64,000 nt of DNA from Vogesella mureinivorans (GTDB taxonomy: Bacteria; Pseudomonadota; Gammaproteobacteria; Burkholderiales; Chromobacteriaceae), in contig NZ_VMTV02000791.1 of the NCBI RefSeq assembly GCF_007644035.1, forward strand, positions 159,239-223,238, written 5' to 3'. Numbering within the stretch: position 1 is the first letter of the stretch; the number at the start of each line of letters is the position of its first letter. Below, in pieces: positions 35,438 to 43,758 of this stretch. The position numbers and the translations under genes were made by a program. The notes under the pieces are model-generated. The model was not told the DNA's origin, made no database searches, and was given only the letters and a program-made list of their open reading frames with translations.

Positions 35438-35686
35438 CTACTTTGCCCGGCAAGCCGGTACCGCATCATCGCCTTGCAGCGCGCGCAGCTGCCGCCAGCT
35501 GACACGCGGGCAGGCTTTCGGTTTTTTGGCTGGCTGGCACCAGCTGCGGTAGCTGCCTTCGTTCTGCTCGGCCAGGCATCGTTTGAAATCGGGCACCGAC
35601 AGATACTTCGGCGGCAGCACGGCGTGTGCGGGCAGGGTGATGGCTGCCAGTGCGGCGGCGAGGGCGAGGTAACGTAGCTGGGGCAT
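35438..35686 (-). CDS. Small secreted four-cysteine protein, unknown
   Basis: An 82-residue protein with a clear Sec signal peptide (residues 1-22, ending PAHA) and a 60-residue mature part containing C37, C50, C59 and C79, which could form two disulfides in the periplasm. The mature part is basic (KKPKACPR, WRQLRAL). The ATG has an AAGGAA-type site about 7 bases upstream. No family is recognised. It stands alone between two convergent or divergent units. Confidence 0.65.
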   Translation of the reverse strand: MPQLRYLALAAALAAITLPAHAVLPPKYLSVPDFKRCLAEQNEGSYRSWCQPAKKPKACPRVSWRQLRALQGDDAVPACRAK

Positions 35687-35758
35687 GGCAACTTCCTTTC
35701 TGTTTGGGTGGCTGGAGGGTAGCCGTAGTGTATTTGAATGGGGGCGGCGTGACTGTAT

Positions 35759-36658
35759 TTACGCCAAGGTTGGCCGCAACACCGCCCGCGCCGCTTCTAC
35801 CAGTACCTCGCTCAGCCGTGCCAGGCGGGGCGATTGCACCTGCCAGTGGTGCCAGTACAGCGCCACGTCCACCGGTTTGTCGGGCTGTAGTGGCAGCAGG
35901 GTGTCGGCCAGGCCGCTGGCGGCCAGCTGCACGTCGGGCAGCATGCCCCAGCCCAACCCCAGCCGTACCGCCTGCAGATAGGGGTCGGAGGCGGGCAGGA
36001 AGTGGCAGGGGTAGCTGTCGTCTGGCAGGCCGAAGTGCTGCAGCAGCCAGTCAGCCTGCAGCCGGTCTTTGTGGTTGTAGATCATTACCGGCGCACGGCG
36101 CAGCGCGTTGCGGCTGACGCCGCCAGCAAACCAGCGTGCGTGGTAGCTTGCGCTGGCCAGCGCCTGGTAGCGCATCACGCCCAGCGGGCTGGCGCTGCAG
36201 CCACGCATGGCTTGCGGCTCGGTGGAGATGCAGCCCAGCGCCATGCCGGCTTGCAGCAGGGTGTAGGTGTGGTCCTGGTCGTCCACGATCACGTCCAGCA
36301 ACACGCGCTCGCGGATCAGGAACGGCGTCAGCGCCGGCAGGAACCAGCTGGCCACGCTGTCGGCGTTCACCGCCAGCGACACGCTGAGCATGGCGCTGTC
36401 GTCGCCGGCAAAGGTGGCGGCCAGGTCGGCTTCCAGCAGCGCGGCGCGTTGCAGGTGCTGGCGCAGCAGCTGGCCTTCGCGGGTGGCGCGGCAGGGGCGG
36501 CTGCGTACCAGCAGCGGCTTGCCCAGCACTTCTTCCAGCGCGCGGATGCGTTGCGAGATGGCCGATGGCGTGAGGTGCAGGTCTTGGGCGGCTTGTTCGA
36601 AGCTGCCGCTGTCCAGCGCGGCCAGAAAGGCTTCGCTGTGCTTGGGGTCGAGTTTCAT
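35759..36658 (-). CDS. argP: LysR-family regulator, ArgP/LysG-like
   Basis: A 299-residue LysR-type regulator resembling ArgP (IciA)/LysG. The helix-turn-helix is FLAALDSGSFEQAAQDLHLTP then SAISQRIRALEEVLGKPLL. It is divergent from an ArgO/LysE-type exporter gene, the classic ArgP-argO or LysG-lysE pairing, in which the regulator senses cytoplasmic arginine or lysine and turns on export. A recurring word lies in its last codons (35769-35778). The gene symbol rests on similarity and context. Confidence 0.85.
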   Translation of the reverse strand: MKLDPKHSEAFLAALDSGSFEQAAQDLHLTPSAISQRIRALEEVLGKPLLVRSRPCRATREGQLLRQHLQRAALLEADLAATFAGDDSAMLSVSLAVNADSVASWFLPALTPFLIRERVLLDVIVDDQDHTYTLLQAGMALGCISTEPQAMRGCSASPLGVMRYQALASASYHARWFAGGVSRNALRRAPVMIYNHKDRLQADWLLQHFGLPDDSYPCHFLPASDPYLQAVRLGLGWGMLPDVQLAASGLADTLLPLQPDKPVDVALYWHHWQVQSPRLARLSEVLVEAARAVLRPTLA

Positions 36659-36699
36659 GCTGGGCGTGCCGGGGTAAGTGAAGCCATATTAATGATAGC

Positions 36700-36717
36700 C
36701 AAGATAATTTAATCTTG
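36700..36717. promoter_or_regulatory. Candidate ArgP-type operator dyad
   Basis: A perfect interrupted palindrome, CAAGAT-N6-ATCTTG, in the 119-base gap between the divergent regulator and exporter genes. Its AT-rich setting (TATTAATGAT just before it) suits a promoter and LysR binding region. Confidence 0.45.
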
Positions 36718-36777
36718 CTGTTGTTGCACGCGCGGCGCCGCGATACTGGCGGCCAACCTTACCCGACGGAGATCACC

Positions 36778-37386
36778 ATGCTGACTGCCAGCTATTTCAA
36801 AGGCCTGGGCCTGGGCGCCAGCCTGATCATGGCCATTGGCTCGCAAAACGCGCACGTACTGAAAATGGGCTTGCTGCGCCAGCATGTGGGGCCGACGGTG
36901 CTGGTGTGCATGCTGAGCGACGCGGTGCTGATTGCCGCAGGCGTGGCCGGTATGGGCAGCCTGATCCAGCACAGCCCGCTGCTGCTGGATATGGCGCGCT
37001 GGGGCGGCGCGGCGTTTTTGTTCTGGTACGGCCTGCGTGCCTGGCGGGCAGTGCTGGCCAATGACAGCTTGCAGGTTGCGGAAGGCGCGCAAGCCATGCC
37101 GCTGCAGGCGGCGTTGCTAACCGTGCTGGCGCTGACGCTGCTGAACCCGCATGTGTATCTGGATACCGTGGTGCTGCTGGGCAGCATTGGCGGGCAGGAG
37201 GCGGGCGAGGGCAAGCTGTGGTTTGTGCTGGGCGCGTGTACGGCGTCGGTGCTGTGGTTTACCGCGCTGGGCTATGGTGCGCGGCTGCTGGCACCGCTGT
37301 TTGCGCGGCCGCTGTCGTGGCGGGTGCTGGACGGCGTGGTGGGCACGGTGATGTGGACGCTGGCCGGGGCGCTGGCCTTGTCCTGA
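36778..37386 (+). CDS. argO: Arginine/lysine exporter, ArgO/LysE-like
   Basis: A 202-residue membrane protein with six hydrophobic segments of the LysE superfamily. The N-terminal GLGASLIMAIGSQNAHVLKMGL and the segment LTLLNPHVYLDTVVLLGS are hallmark sequences of the LysE/ArgO branch. It exports basic amino acids with proton or cation coupling. The ATG at 36778 has a GGAG site 7 bases upstream; the frame is open back to 36715 without support. It is divergent from the ArgP-like regulator. Confidence 0.92.
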   Translation: MLTASYFKGLGLGASLIMAIGSQNAHVLKMGLLRQHVGPTVLVCMLSDAVLIAAGVAGMGSLIQHSPLLLDMARWGGAAFLFWYGLRAWRAVLANDSLQVAEGAQAMPLQAALLTVLALTLLNPHVYLDTVVLLGSIGGQEAGEGKLWFVLGACTASVLWFTALGYGARLLAPLFARPLSWRVLDGVVGTVMWTLAGALALS

Positions 37387-37403
37387 TGCGCACGGCAGGC
37401 ATG

Positions 37404-37438
37404 AAAAAAGGCGGCACCGTGCGGGTGTCGCCTTTTTT
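37404..37438. terminator. Terminator after the ArgO-like gene
   Basis: A 15-bp stem (AAAAAAGGCGGCACC / GGTGTCGCCTTTTTT with one G-T pair). It starts 18 bases after the exporter stop and could also stop transcription from the convergent chorismate mutase gene. Confidence 0.85.
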
Positions 37439-37492
37439 GTCGTGGTGCGGTGGCGTGCCACCGCACCGTGGAAAAGCCAGAGCCGTCGTCGT

Positions 37493-37810
37493 TCATGCGC
37501 GGGCCTCCTGGGTGTCGACCAGGCGCAGCCGTTCTTCGCGTTCGCTTTCAATGAAGTGGGCGATCATGGTGCGGTAGATCTTGGCGGTGAGGGCGGCGTC
37601 GGCGCCCAGCTCGCCGGCCAGGCGGGTGACGCGGCGCATTACCTGGTCTACGCGCTTGCCGTCTTCTACTTCGGCATCGCTGTGTTTGAAGGCGGCGGCT
37701 TGCTGCACGTACAGGCCGCGGTGGGCGATCATGCTGACGATGGCGCGATCCAGGCTATCGATCTGGGTGCGGACTTCGTCCAGGTTGCGGCATTGGTAAA
37801 CCCATTCCAT
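37493..37810 (-). CDS. Chorismate mutase (AroQ class)
   Basis: A 105-residue all-helical AroQ-type protein. The helix 1 sequence LDEVRTQIDSLDRAIVSMIA carries the conserved Arg, and the basic and acidic residues of the second and third helices (VQQAAAFK, KRVDQVMRRV) fit the active site. It would turn chorismate into prephenate for Phe and Tyr synthesis; the PchB isochorismate-pyruvate lyase is structurally close and cannot be fully excluded. A strong AAGGAG site precedes the ATG. It follows trpS on the same strand, separated by an inverted pair of the recurring word. Confidence 0.88.
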   Translation of the reverse strand: MEWVYQCRNLDEVRTQIDSLDRAIVSMIAHRGLYVQQAAAFKHSDAEVEDGKRVDQVMRRVTRLAGELGADAALTAKIYRTMIAHFIESEREERLRLVDTQEARA

Positions 37811-37844
37811 TTTCTGCTCCTTGATACGGTGGTGTGGTGGCGGC

Positions 37845-37870
37845 TGCGGCCAACCTTGACGTTGGCCGCA
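37845..37870. repeat. Inverted pair of the recurring word between trpS and chorismate mutase
   Basis: TGCGGCCAAC and GTTGGCCGCA separated by CTTGAC. The pair lies 8 bases beyond the trpS stop and could form a 10-bp hairpin in the mRNA, without a T run. Confidence 0.9.
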
Positions 37871-37878
37871 TGGGCGGT

Positions 37879-39000
<1,122 letters not shown>

Positions 39001-39029
39001 GCTTTACGTACGCAACCGCGGTGCCGCCG

Positions 39030-39083
39030 TTAGAGGCGCCACCAGGAAAAAAAGAAAAATGCGGATGCGTGTTTGGTATTCAT
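39030..39083 (-). CDS. trpS leader peptide with tandem Trp codons
   Basis: A 17-codon reading frame, MNTKHASAFFFFSWWRL, ends in TAA. The two Trp codons (39044-39039) stand together near the end, as in trpL. No clear ribosome site precedes the ATG, and the best promoter candidate would start transcription almost at the ATG, so it may be leaderless. The frame, the Trp pair and the following terminator hairpin together make ribosome-mediated attenuation of trpS likely. It is too short for coding statistics to confirm. Confidence 0.7.
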   Translation of the reverse strand: MNTKHASAFFFFSWWRL

Positions 39084-39090
39084 GGGCTTT

Positions 39091-39120
39091 ATAAAAGCAC
39101 GGTAGTCAGGCCGGCGTCAA
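39091..39120 (-). promoter_or_regulatory. Candidate promoter of the trpS leader
   Basis: On the minus strand, TTGACG (39120-39115) and TTTTAT (39096-39091) are separated by 18 bases. Transcription would begin within a few bases of the leader ATG at 39083. The -10 match is only moderate. Confidence 0.45.
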
Positions 39121-39163
39121 GCGCCGTTGTGTTGCCGTGTTGCGGGGCAGCATCGATAAACAA

Positions 39164-39186
39164 AACGCCGCGACAGGCGCGGCGTT
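39164..39186 (-). terminator. Terminator of the glutathione S-transferase gene
   Basis: A 9-bp perfect stem (AACGCCGCG / CGCGGCGTT) with loop ACAGG. On the minus strand it is followed by TTTGTTT, and it lies 19 bases after the GST stop. Confidence 0.7.
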
Positions 39187-39204
39187 GAGCGGGGGCGTAC
39201 CTGC

Positions 39205-39816
39205 TTAGCCCGCTGGCGGCAGGGTGTCGGCAAAGCTGGGCTGGGCGGCCAGCTTGTCGGCCAGCCGCGCCAGGTTGGTGTAGCTATCGCGCCACGCCAG
39301 CTGCGGGAAGCGGAAGTCCAGATAGCCCAGCATGCAGCCGGTAGCGATATCGGCCAGGCTGTAGCCTTCGCCGTTGCACCAGTTGCGCTCGCCCAGCATG
39401 GCAGACAGCGCGGCCAGGCCACGGGTGACTTTGCCCTGCTGGCGGTCTATCCATTCCTGGCTTTGCTGCGCTGGCGGGCGGCGGCCTTCCACCACGATAT
39501 TGGCGGCGGCATCGCATATGCCGTCGGCCAGCGCCTCGAAGCGCCGTGTTTCGATGAGCTGGCGCTTGTCTTGCGGCAGCAGGCGCGATACCGGCGAGAT
39601 GGTGTCCAGGTATTCCACAATCACGCGCGAATCGTACAAGCTGCTGCCGTCGTCCATCAGCAGCACCGGCACTTTGCCCAGCGGGTTGAAGTCGGCCACG
39701 GTGGACGTGCTTTCCCACGGAATATCCAGCTGTAGTGGACAGTCGATCTTTTTCTCTGCCAGGACGATGCGCACCTTACGGGCGTAGGGGCTGGTTAGCG
39801 AGGCGATCAGTTTCAT
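39205..39816 (-). CDS. Glutathione S-transferase family protein
   Basis: A 203-residue protein with an N-terminal thioredoxin-like domain (MKLIASLTSPYARKVRIVLAEKKI, with SPYARK at the glutathione site and the cis-proline KVPVLLMDDGSSLYDSRVI) and a helical C-terminal domain. It is like E. coli YibF. Substrate is unknown; such proteins detoxify electrophiles or act as thiol reductases. It is transcribed toward trpS but separated from it by a terminator and the trpS leader. Confidence 0.9.
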   Translation of the reverse strand: MKLIASLTSPYARKVRIVLAEKKIDCPLQLDIPWESTSTVADFNPLGKVPVLLMDDGSSLYDSRVIVEYLDTISPVSRLLPQDKRQLIETRRFEALADGICDAAANIVVEGRRPPAQQSQEWIDRQQGKVTRGLAALSAMLGERNWCNGEGYSLADIATGCMLGYLDFRFPQLAWRDSYTNLARLADKLAAQPSFADTLPPAG

Positions 39817-39910
39817 GGGTAGCCATCAAAAGAGTGAGTGGAATGAGTGCGTTATAGCGCATAGCCTAGGCAGCAACATAGCACAATATTTATGCATACT
39901 GTGTAAAGTG

Positions 39911-40600
39911 TTATCGAATTTCTACTTTGCCGTTAATGTTCAGCTGAATCACGCTCTGGCCGGGCTGAAAGTTTACCGGCGCCACATCGGCTGCCGGCGC
40001 GGCGGCCATCTCGGCTTTGGCACGCATCATCATCGGGTAGTGCGGCTGGGCGCTGCCGATACTCAGCTCGGTCACCTGCTGCTGGTGTTTGCCCAGCGCC
40101 TTGCCCGCGGCGGTGGCCTGGGCCTGCAGCGCAGCAATGGCTTGCGGAATCAGCTGCGCTTCGGCCTGGCTGCGGCTGCGGTCGGATACGCCAAACTGTA
40201 CGCCTTCCAGTGCCATGTATTTTTGCAGCCGGGCGATCAGCTCGGCGGTGTCGGCAAACTCGCTGCTGCGCAGTTTTACTTCGGCACGGGCTTGCCAGCC
40301 GATGATCTTGCCGTTCTTGTCGTAGTCCGGCCAGGTGTTGTAGCTGCCACTGCTGAACGTTACCTTGCGGTAGGCTTCGGCGTCCTGGCGGGCGCGGTTC
40401 AGCGCCTTGTTGATGCGGTCGGCCAGCTGGCCGGCCTGCGGCTGGCGGTCTTGTACGTACAGGCTGGCGTTGATTTCGTCGTTGGCCAGCTCTTGGCTGG
40501 CGTTGGCGGACAGGTTCAGTACCGTGACGCCAGCGTCGGCAGCCATGGCGGCCGCGGGCAGGGTGCACAACAGGGTCAGGGCGGGGAGCGTCAGGCGCAT
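39911..40600 (-). CDS. SIMPL (DUF541) domain periplasmic protein
   Basis: A 229-residue protein with a Sec signal peptide ending in AMA and a SIMPL/DUF541 domain like E. coli YggE. The VTVLNLSANASQELANDEINASLYVQ stretch and the repeat-like beta-alpha pattern are typical. YggE lowers oxidative stress when overproduced, and the biochemical role is unknown. The ATG at 40600 has AAGGA 8 bases upstream, better than the ATG at 40618. Single gene. Confidence 0.88.
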   Translation of the reverse strand: MRLTLPALTLLCTLPAAAMAADAGVTVLNLSANASQELANDEINASLYVQDRQPQAGQLADRINKALNRARQDAEAYRKVTFSSGSYNTWPDYDKNGKIIGWQARAEVKLRSSEFADTAELIARLQKYMALEGVQFGVSDRSRSQAEAQLIPQAIAALQAQATAAGKALGKHQQQVTELSIGSAQPHYPMMMRAKAEMAAAPAADVAPVNFQPGQSVIQLNINGKVEIR

Positions 40601-40732
40601 GGCGGGTTTCCTTGTCAAAAAACAATCAGACTGTGCGGCAGGCTGCCGGTTCTCTACCCTAGCGCATTCTGCTGTGTGGCGGGCATGAAATGGCGCGGAT
40701 AGCGTGATTTCATGCGCGGGCGGCCAGATAAG

Positions 40733-40761
40733 ACAAACCCGGCCACCGGTGCCGGGTTTGT
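40733..40761 (-). terminator. Hairpin at the end of the COG2984-type ABC operon
   Basis: An 11-bp stem (ACAAACCCGGC / GCCGGGTTTGT) with a 7-base loop, 18 bases after the ATPase stop. The T run on the minus strand is weak. Confidence 0.6.
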
Positions 40762-40778
40762 CGGGTGCCAGGCGGCGA

Positions 40779-41573
40779 TCAGCCTAGCAGCAGCGCGTCG
40801 TCGTCGATGGCTTCACCACGGGTTTTTTCGAACATCGCCAGCAGGTCGGTGACCTGCATGCGGCTGCGGTCTTCCCCCGCTACGTCCAGTACCACGCGGC
40901 CCTGGTGCAGCATCACCGTGCGGTGGCCGTGGTCCAGCGCCTGGCGCATGGAGTGTGTCACCATCAGCGCGGTAAGCTGGTTCTCGTGCACGATGCGGTC
41001 GGTCAGCTCCAGCACGAAGGCGGCGGTTTTCGGGTCCAGCGCGGCGGTGTGCTCATCCAGCAGCAGGATGCGCGACGGCTGCAGGCTGGCCATCAGCAGG
41101 CTTACCGCCTGGCGCTGGCCGCCGGACAGCAGGCCCATGCGGTCTGGCAGGCGGTTTTCCAGCCCCAGCTTCAGCGTGGCCAGCTTGTCGCGGAACAGCT
41201 CGCGCAGGCTGCGGTTCAGCGCCGGGCCAAAGCCGCGCTTGCGGCCACGGTAGTAGGCCAGTGCCATGTTTTCTTCGATGCTGAGGTTTTCGCAGGTGCC
41301 GGCCATCGGGTCCTGGAACACGCGGGCTACCAGCCCGGCGCGCTGCCAGCCCGGGGTACGGGTCACGTCTTTGCCATCAATGTGCAGGCTGCCGCTATCC
41401 ACGATCACGTCGCCGGCCAGCGCGTTCAGGAAGGTGGATTTACCGGCACCGTTACTGCCGATGACGGTGACAAACTGGCCACTGTCGATCTGCAGCGACA
41501 GGCCACGCAGCACCGGGTTTTCGATCGGCGTGCCGGGGTTGAAGGTTTTGAACAGCGTATCGGCGCGCAGCAT
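40779..41573 (-). CDS. ABC transporter ATP-binding protein (COG1101 type)
   Basis: A 264-residue ATPase with Walker A GSNGAGKST, signature LSGGQRQAVSLLMA and Walker B ILLLDEHTAALDPKT. The EHTAALD variant is characteristic of the ATPase that accompanies COG2984 binding proteins and COG4120 permeases, a system often labelled as putative tryptophan/tyrosine transport (TrpXYZ). It is the last gene of a three-gene operon; its ATG overlaps the permease TGA. Ligand unknown. Confidence 0.9.
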   Translation of the reverse strand: MLRADTLFKTFNPGTPIENPVLRGLSLQIDSGQFVTVIGSNGAGKSTFLNALAGDVIVDSGSLHIDGKDVTRTPGWQRAGLVARVFQDPMAGTCENLSIEENMALAYYRGRKRGFGPALNRSLRELFRDKLATLKLGLENRLPDRMGLLSGGQRQAVSLLMASLQPSRILLLDEHTAALDPKTAAFVLELTDRIVHENQLTALMVTHSMRQALDHGHRTVMLHQGRVVLDVAGEDRSRMQVTDLLAMFEKTRGEAIDDDALLLG

Positions 41574-42472
41574 CAGCGGGCTCCTCCGGGTTTACGGGCC
41601 AGCTTGGCCTTCAGCTTGGGCAGTACCAGGGCAAAGCCCACCAGCAGTGCGGTAATCAGGTTGAGGTCTTGCGCCTGCAGGCCGATAAAGTCGGCGTTCA
41701 GTGCCAGCGCAATCAGCAGGCGGTACAGCAGGGCACCCAGCACGGTGGCCAGGGTAATGACCCACAGCGTGCGCGACGGCAACAGGGTTTCGCCAATAAT
41801 CACGGCGGCCAGGCCGACCACAATGGTACCCACGCCCATCGAGACATCTGCCCCGCCCTGGGTTTGCACATACAGGGCACCCGCCACGGCAATCAGCGCG
41901 TTGGACAGCGCCATGCCGGCCAGCACCATGCGTTCGGTGGCAATGCCCTGGGCACGCGCCATGCGGGCGTTGGCGCCGGTGGCGCGCATGGCCAGGCCGG
42001 CTTGCGAGGCAAAGAACACATCCAGCCCCAGCTTGGCGACCACGATCAGTGCGGCCAACATGGCCGGCTGTACCTGCCAGGCAATGTCGAAATTGTCACC
42101 GATAAACGGGCTGAAAATGGTGGGGCTGCCGATCAGCGGCATATTGGGCGCACCCATGATGCGCAGGTTGATCGAATACAGCGCAATCATCACCAGAATG
42201 GACGCCAGCAGCTGCAAGATGCCCAGGCGTACATTCAGCCAGGCCGTCAGCCAGCCAGAGGCGGCGCCAGCCAGCGCGGCCACGCCGCAGGCCAGCCACG
42301 GGTCGTGCCCACCGGCAATTAGTGTGGCCGCCACGGCACCGCCCAGCGGGAAGCTGCCGTCGGCGGTCAGGTCGGGAAAGTCGAGAATGCGGAAGGAAAT
42401 CAGCACCCCCAGCGCCACCAGGGCGAAGATCAGGCCGATTTCCAGGGCACCCATCAGGGCGATCAGGGTCAT
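41573..42472 (-). CDS. ABC transporter permease (COG4120 type)
   Basis: A 299-residue membrane protein with about nine hydrophobic segments, of the branched-chain amino acid/ribose permease fold (BPD_transp_2). The segments LISFRILDFPDLTADGSFPLG and ATGANARMARAQGIATERMV are typical of the COG4120 permease that pairs with COG2984 proteins. It forms the channel of the importer. Its stop overlaps the ATPase start by one base, so the two are coupled. One recurring word lies inside at 42050-42059. Confidence 0.9.
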   Translation of the reverse strand: MTLIALMGALEIGLIFALVALGVLISFRILDFPDLTADGSFPLGGAVAATLIAGGHDPWLACGVAALAGAASGWLTAWLNVRLGILQLLASILVMIALYSINLRIMGAPNMPLIGSPTIFSPFIGDNFDIAWQVQPAMLAALIVVAKLGLDVFFASQAGLAMRATGANARMARAQGIATERMVLAGMALSNALIAVAGALYVQTQGGADVSMGVGTIVVGLAAVIIGETLLPSRTLWVITLATVLGALLYRLLIALALNADFIGLQAQDLNLITALLVGFALVLPKLKAKLARKPGGAR

Positions 42473-42526
42473 GATGCGGGTCTTTCAATGGCAACGCGCA
42501 GCTCGTGGCTGCGCGATAGGGTGGCA

Positions 42527-42553
42527 GGTTGGCCGCAGGGTGTGCGGCCAACC
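42527..42553. repeat. Inverted pair of the recurring word between ABC permease and binding-protein genes
   Basis: GGTTGGCCGCA and TGCGGCCAACC separated by GGGTG. An 11-bp stem could form in the operon mRNA just after the binding-protein gene, where it may protect that message and favour excess binding protein over permease. Confidence 0.9.
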
Positions 42554-42561
42554 TGACGGGC

Positions 42562-43530
42562 TTACTTCACGGTGTCGGTGGCTTCTTTCAGCAGTGCCGG
42601 GCTCAGGGTAACGCCCTGTTTCTGTGCGGCAGCCGGGTTCAGGCTCAGCGACAGTTTCTCGCCCACTTGCGGTGCAATGGCACCGGCTTTTTCACCTTTC
42701 AGGATGCGCACCACCAGCTTGCCGGTCTGGCGGCCGATGTCGTAGTAGTTCTGGCCTAGGGCGGCAATCGCGCCGCGTTTTACCGAGTCGGTATCCGACG
42801 CTACCAGTGGCAGCTTGCCCTGTTGCGCCACGGCTACCAGCGACTCATAGGTAGACACCACATTGTTGTCGGTGCTGGTGTACAGCACGTCTACCTTGCC
42901 GATCAGGTTCTTGGCGGCCGGGGCCACGTCCACGGTACGCGGGGCGGGGGCTTCTACCAGGCTCATGCCGCGCTTGGCCAGCTCGGCTTTCAGCTCTTTG
43001 GCCACCACCACCGAGTTCACTTCGCCCGGGCTATACACCATGCCCACGCGCTTGGCACCCGGCTTGATCTTGGCGATCAGGTCCAGCTGCGGGGCCAGTG
43101 CCAGCTTGTCGGACACGCCGGTAACGTTGGTTTTGGAAGGCTTCCAGCTCGGTACCAGCTTGGCGGCTACTGGGTCGGTTACGGCGGTAAACACCACAGG
43201 AATGCTGCGGGTGGCGGCCACGGCGGCCTGGGCGCTAGGGGTGGCGATGGCCACGATCACGTCCGGGGCATCACCGACGAATTTCTTGGCAATCTGCGCG
43301 GCGGTAGCCGGGTTGCCTTGTGCGCTCTGGTATTGGTATTTGATCTGTTTGCCCGGCTCGAAACCGGCAGCTTTCAGCTCGTCTTCAATGCCCTTGCGCG
43401 CGGCATCCAGTGCCGGGTGGTCCACGATGGCGGTAACGGCTACCGATTTTTGCTCGGCGGCGTGGGCAAACAGCGGCAGGCTGGCAGCCAGTGCTGCAGC
43501 CAGAAGGGTACGGCGGGCAATCATGCTCAT
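42562..43530 (-). CDS. ABC transporter substrate-binding protein (COG2984)
   Basis: A 322-residue periplasmic binding protein of the ABC_sub_bind family. The signal peptide is about residues 1-25 (twin-Arg ARRTLLAAALAASLPLFAHA, but a standard Sec type). The sequences VAVTAIVDHPALDAARKGIEDEL, then QYQSAQGNP and GVMYSPGEVNS are typical. Family members bind aromatic amino acids in streptococci (TrpX), but the ligand here is not known. The ATG at 43530 has a GGAG site 8 bases before it. Confidence 0.9.
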   Translation of the reverse strand: MSMIARRTLLAAALAASLPLFAHAAEQKSVAVTAIVDHPALDAARKGIEDELKAAGFEPGKQIKYQYQSAQGNPATAAQIAKKFVGDAPDVIVAIATPSAQAAVAATRSIPVVFTAVTDPVAAKLVPSWKPSKTNVTGVSDKLALAPQLDLIAKIKPGAKRVGMVYSPGEVNSVVVAKELKAELAKRGMSLVEAPAPRTVDVAPAAKNLIGKVDVLYTSTDNNVVSTYESLVAVAQQGKLPLVASDTDSVKRGAIAALGQNYYDIGRQTGKLVVRILKGEKAGAIAPQVGEKLSLSLNPAAAQKQGVTLSPALLKEATDTVK

Positions 43531-43687
43531 CTTGCTAGCTCCGGGGCGTGACAGGGTGTTGTGTAATGCGGTATTTGCGCAATGATATGGCAAAGCGCCG
43601 GGGCTTTCAGATTGTGCAAAGCAATAATATTCCAAATATTGTATTCAAAAAGTAGAATGTGCCAACTTGGTGCGTGCACAAAAAGAA

Positions 43688-43710
43688 TGCGGCCAACAAG
43701 GTTGGCCGCA
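43688..43710. repeat. Inverted pair of the recurring word upstream of the ABC operon
   Basis: TGCGGCCAAC and GTTGGCCGCA separated by AAG, 48 bases after the aceB stop and in the 228-base gap before the ABC operon. Confidence 0.9.
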
Positions 43711-43758
43711 GGGGGTGAATGCTGGCGAATTATGTAGTGGCTTTATTTCATCCGCCGC

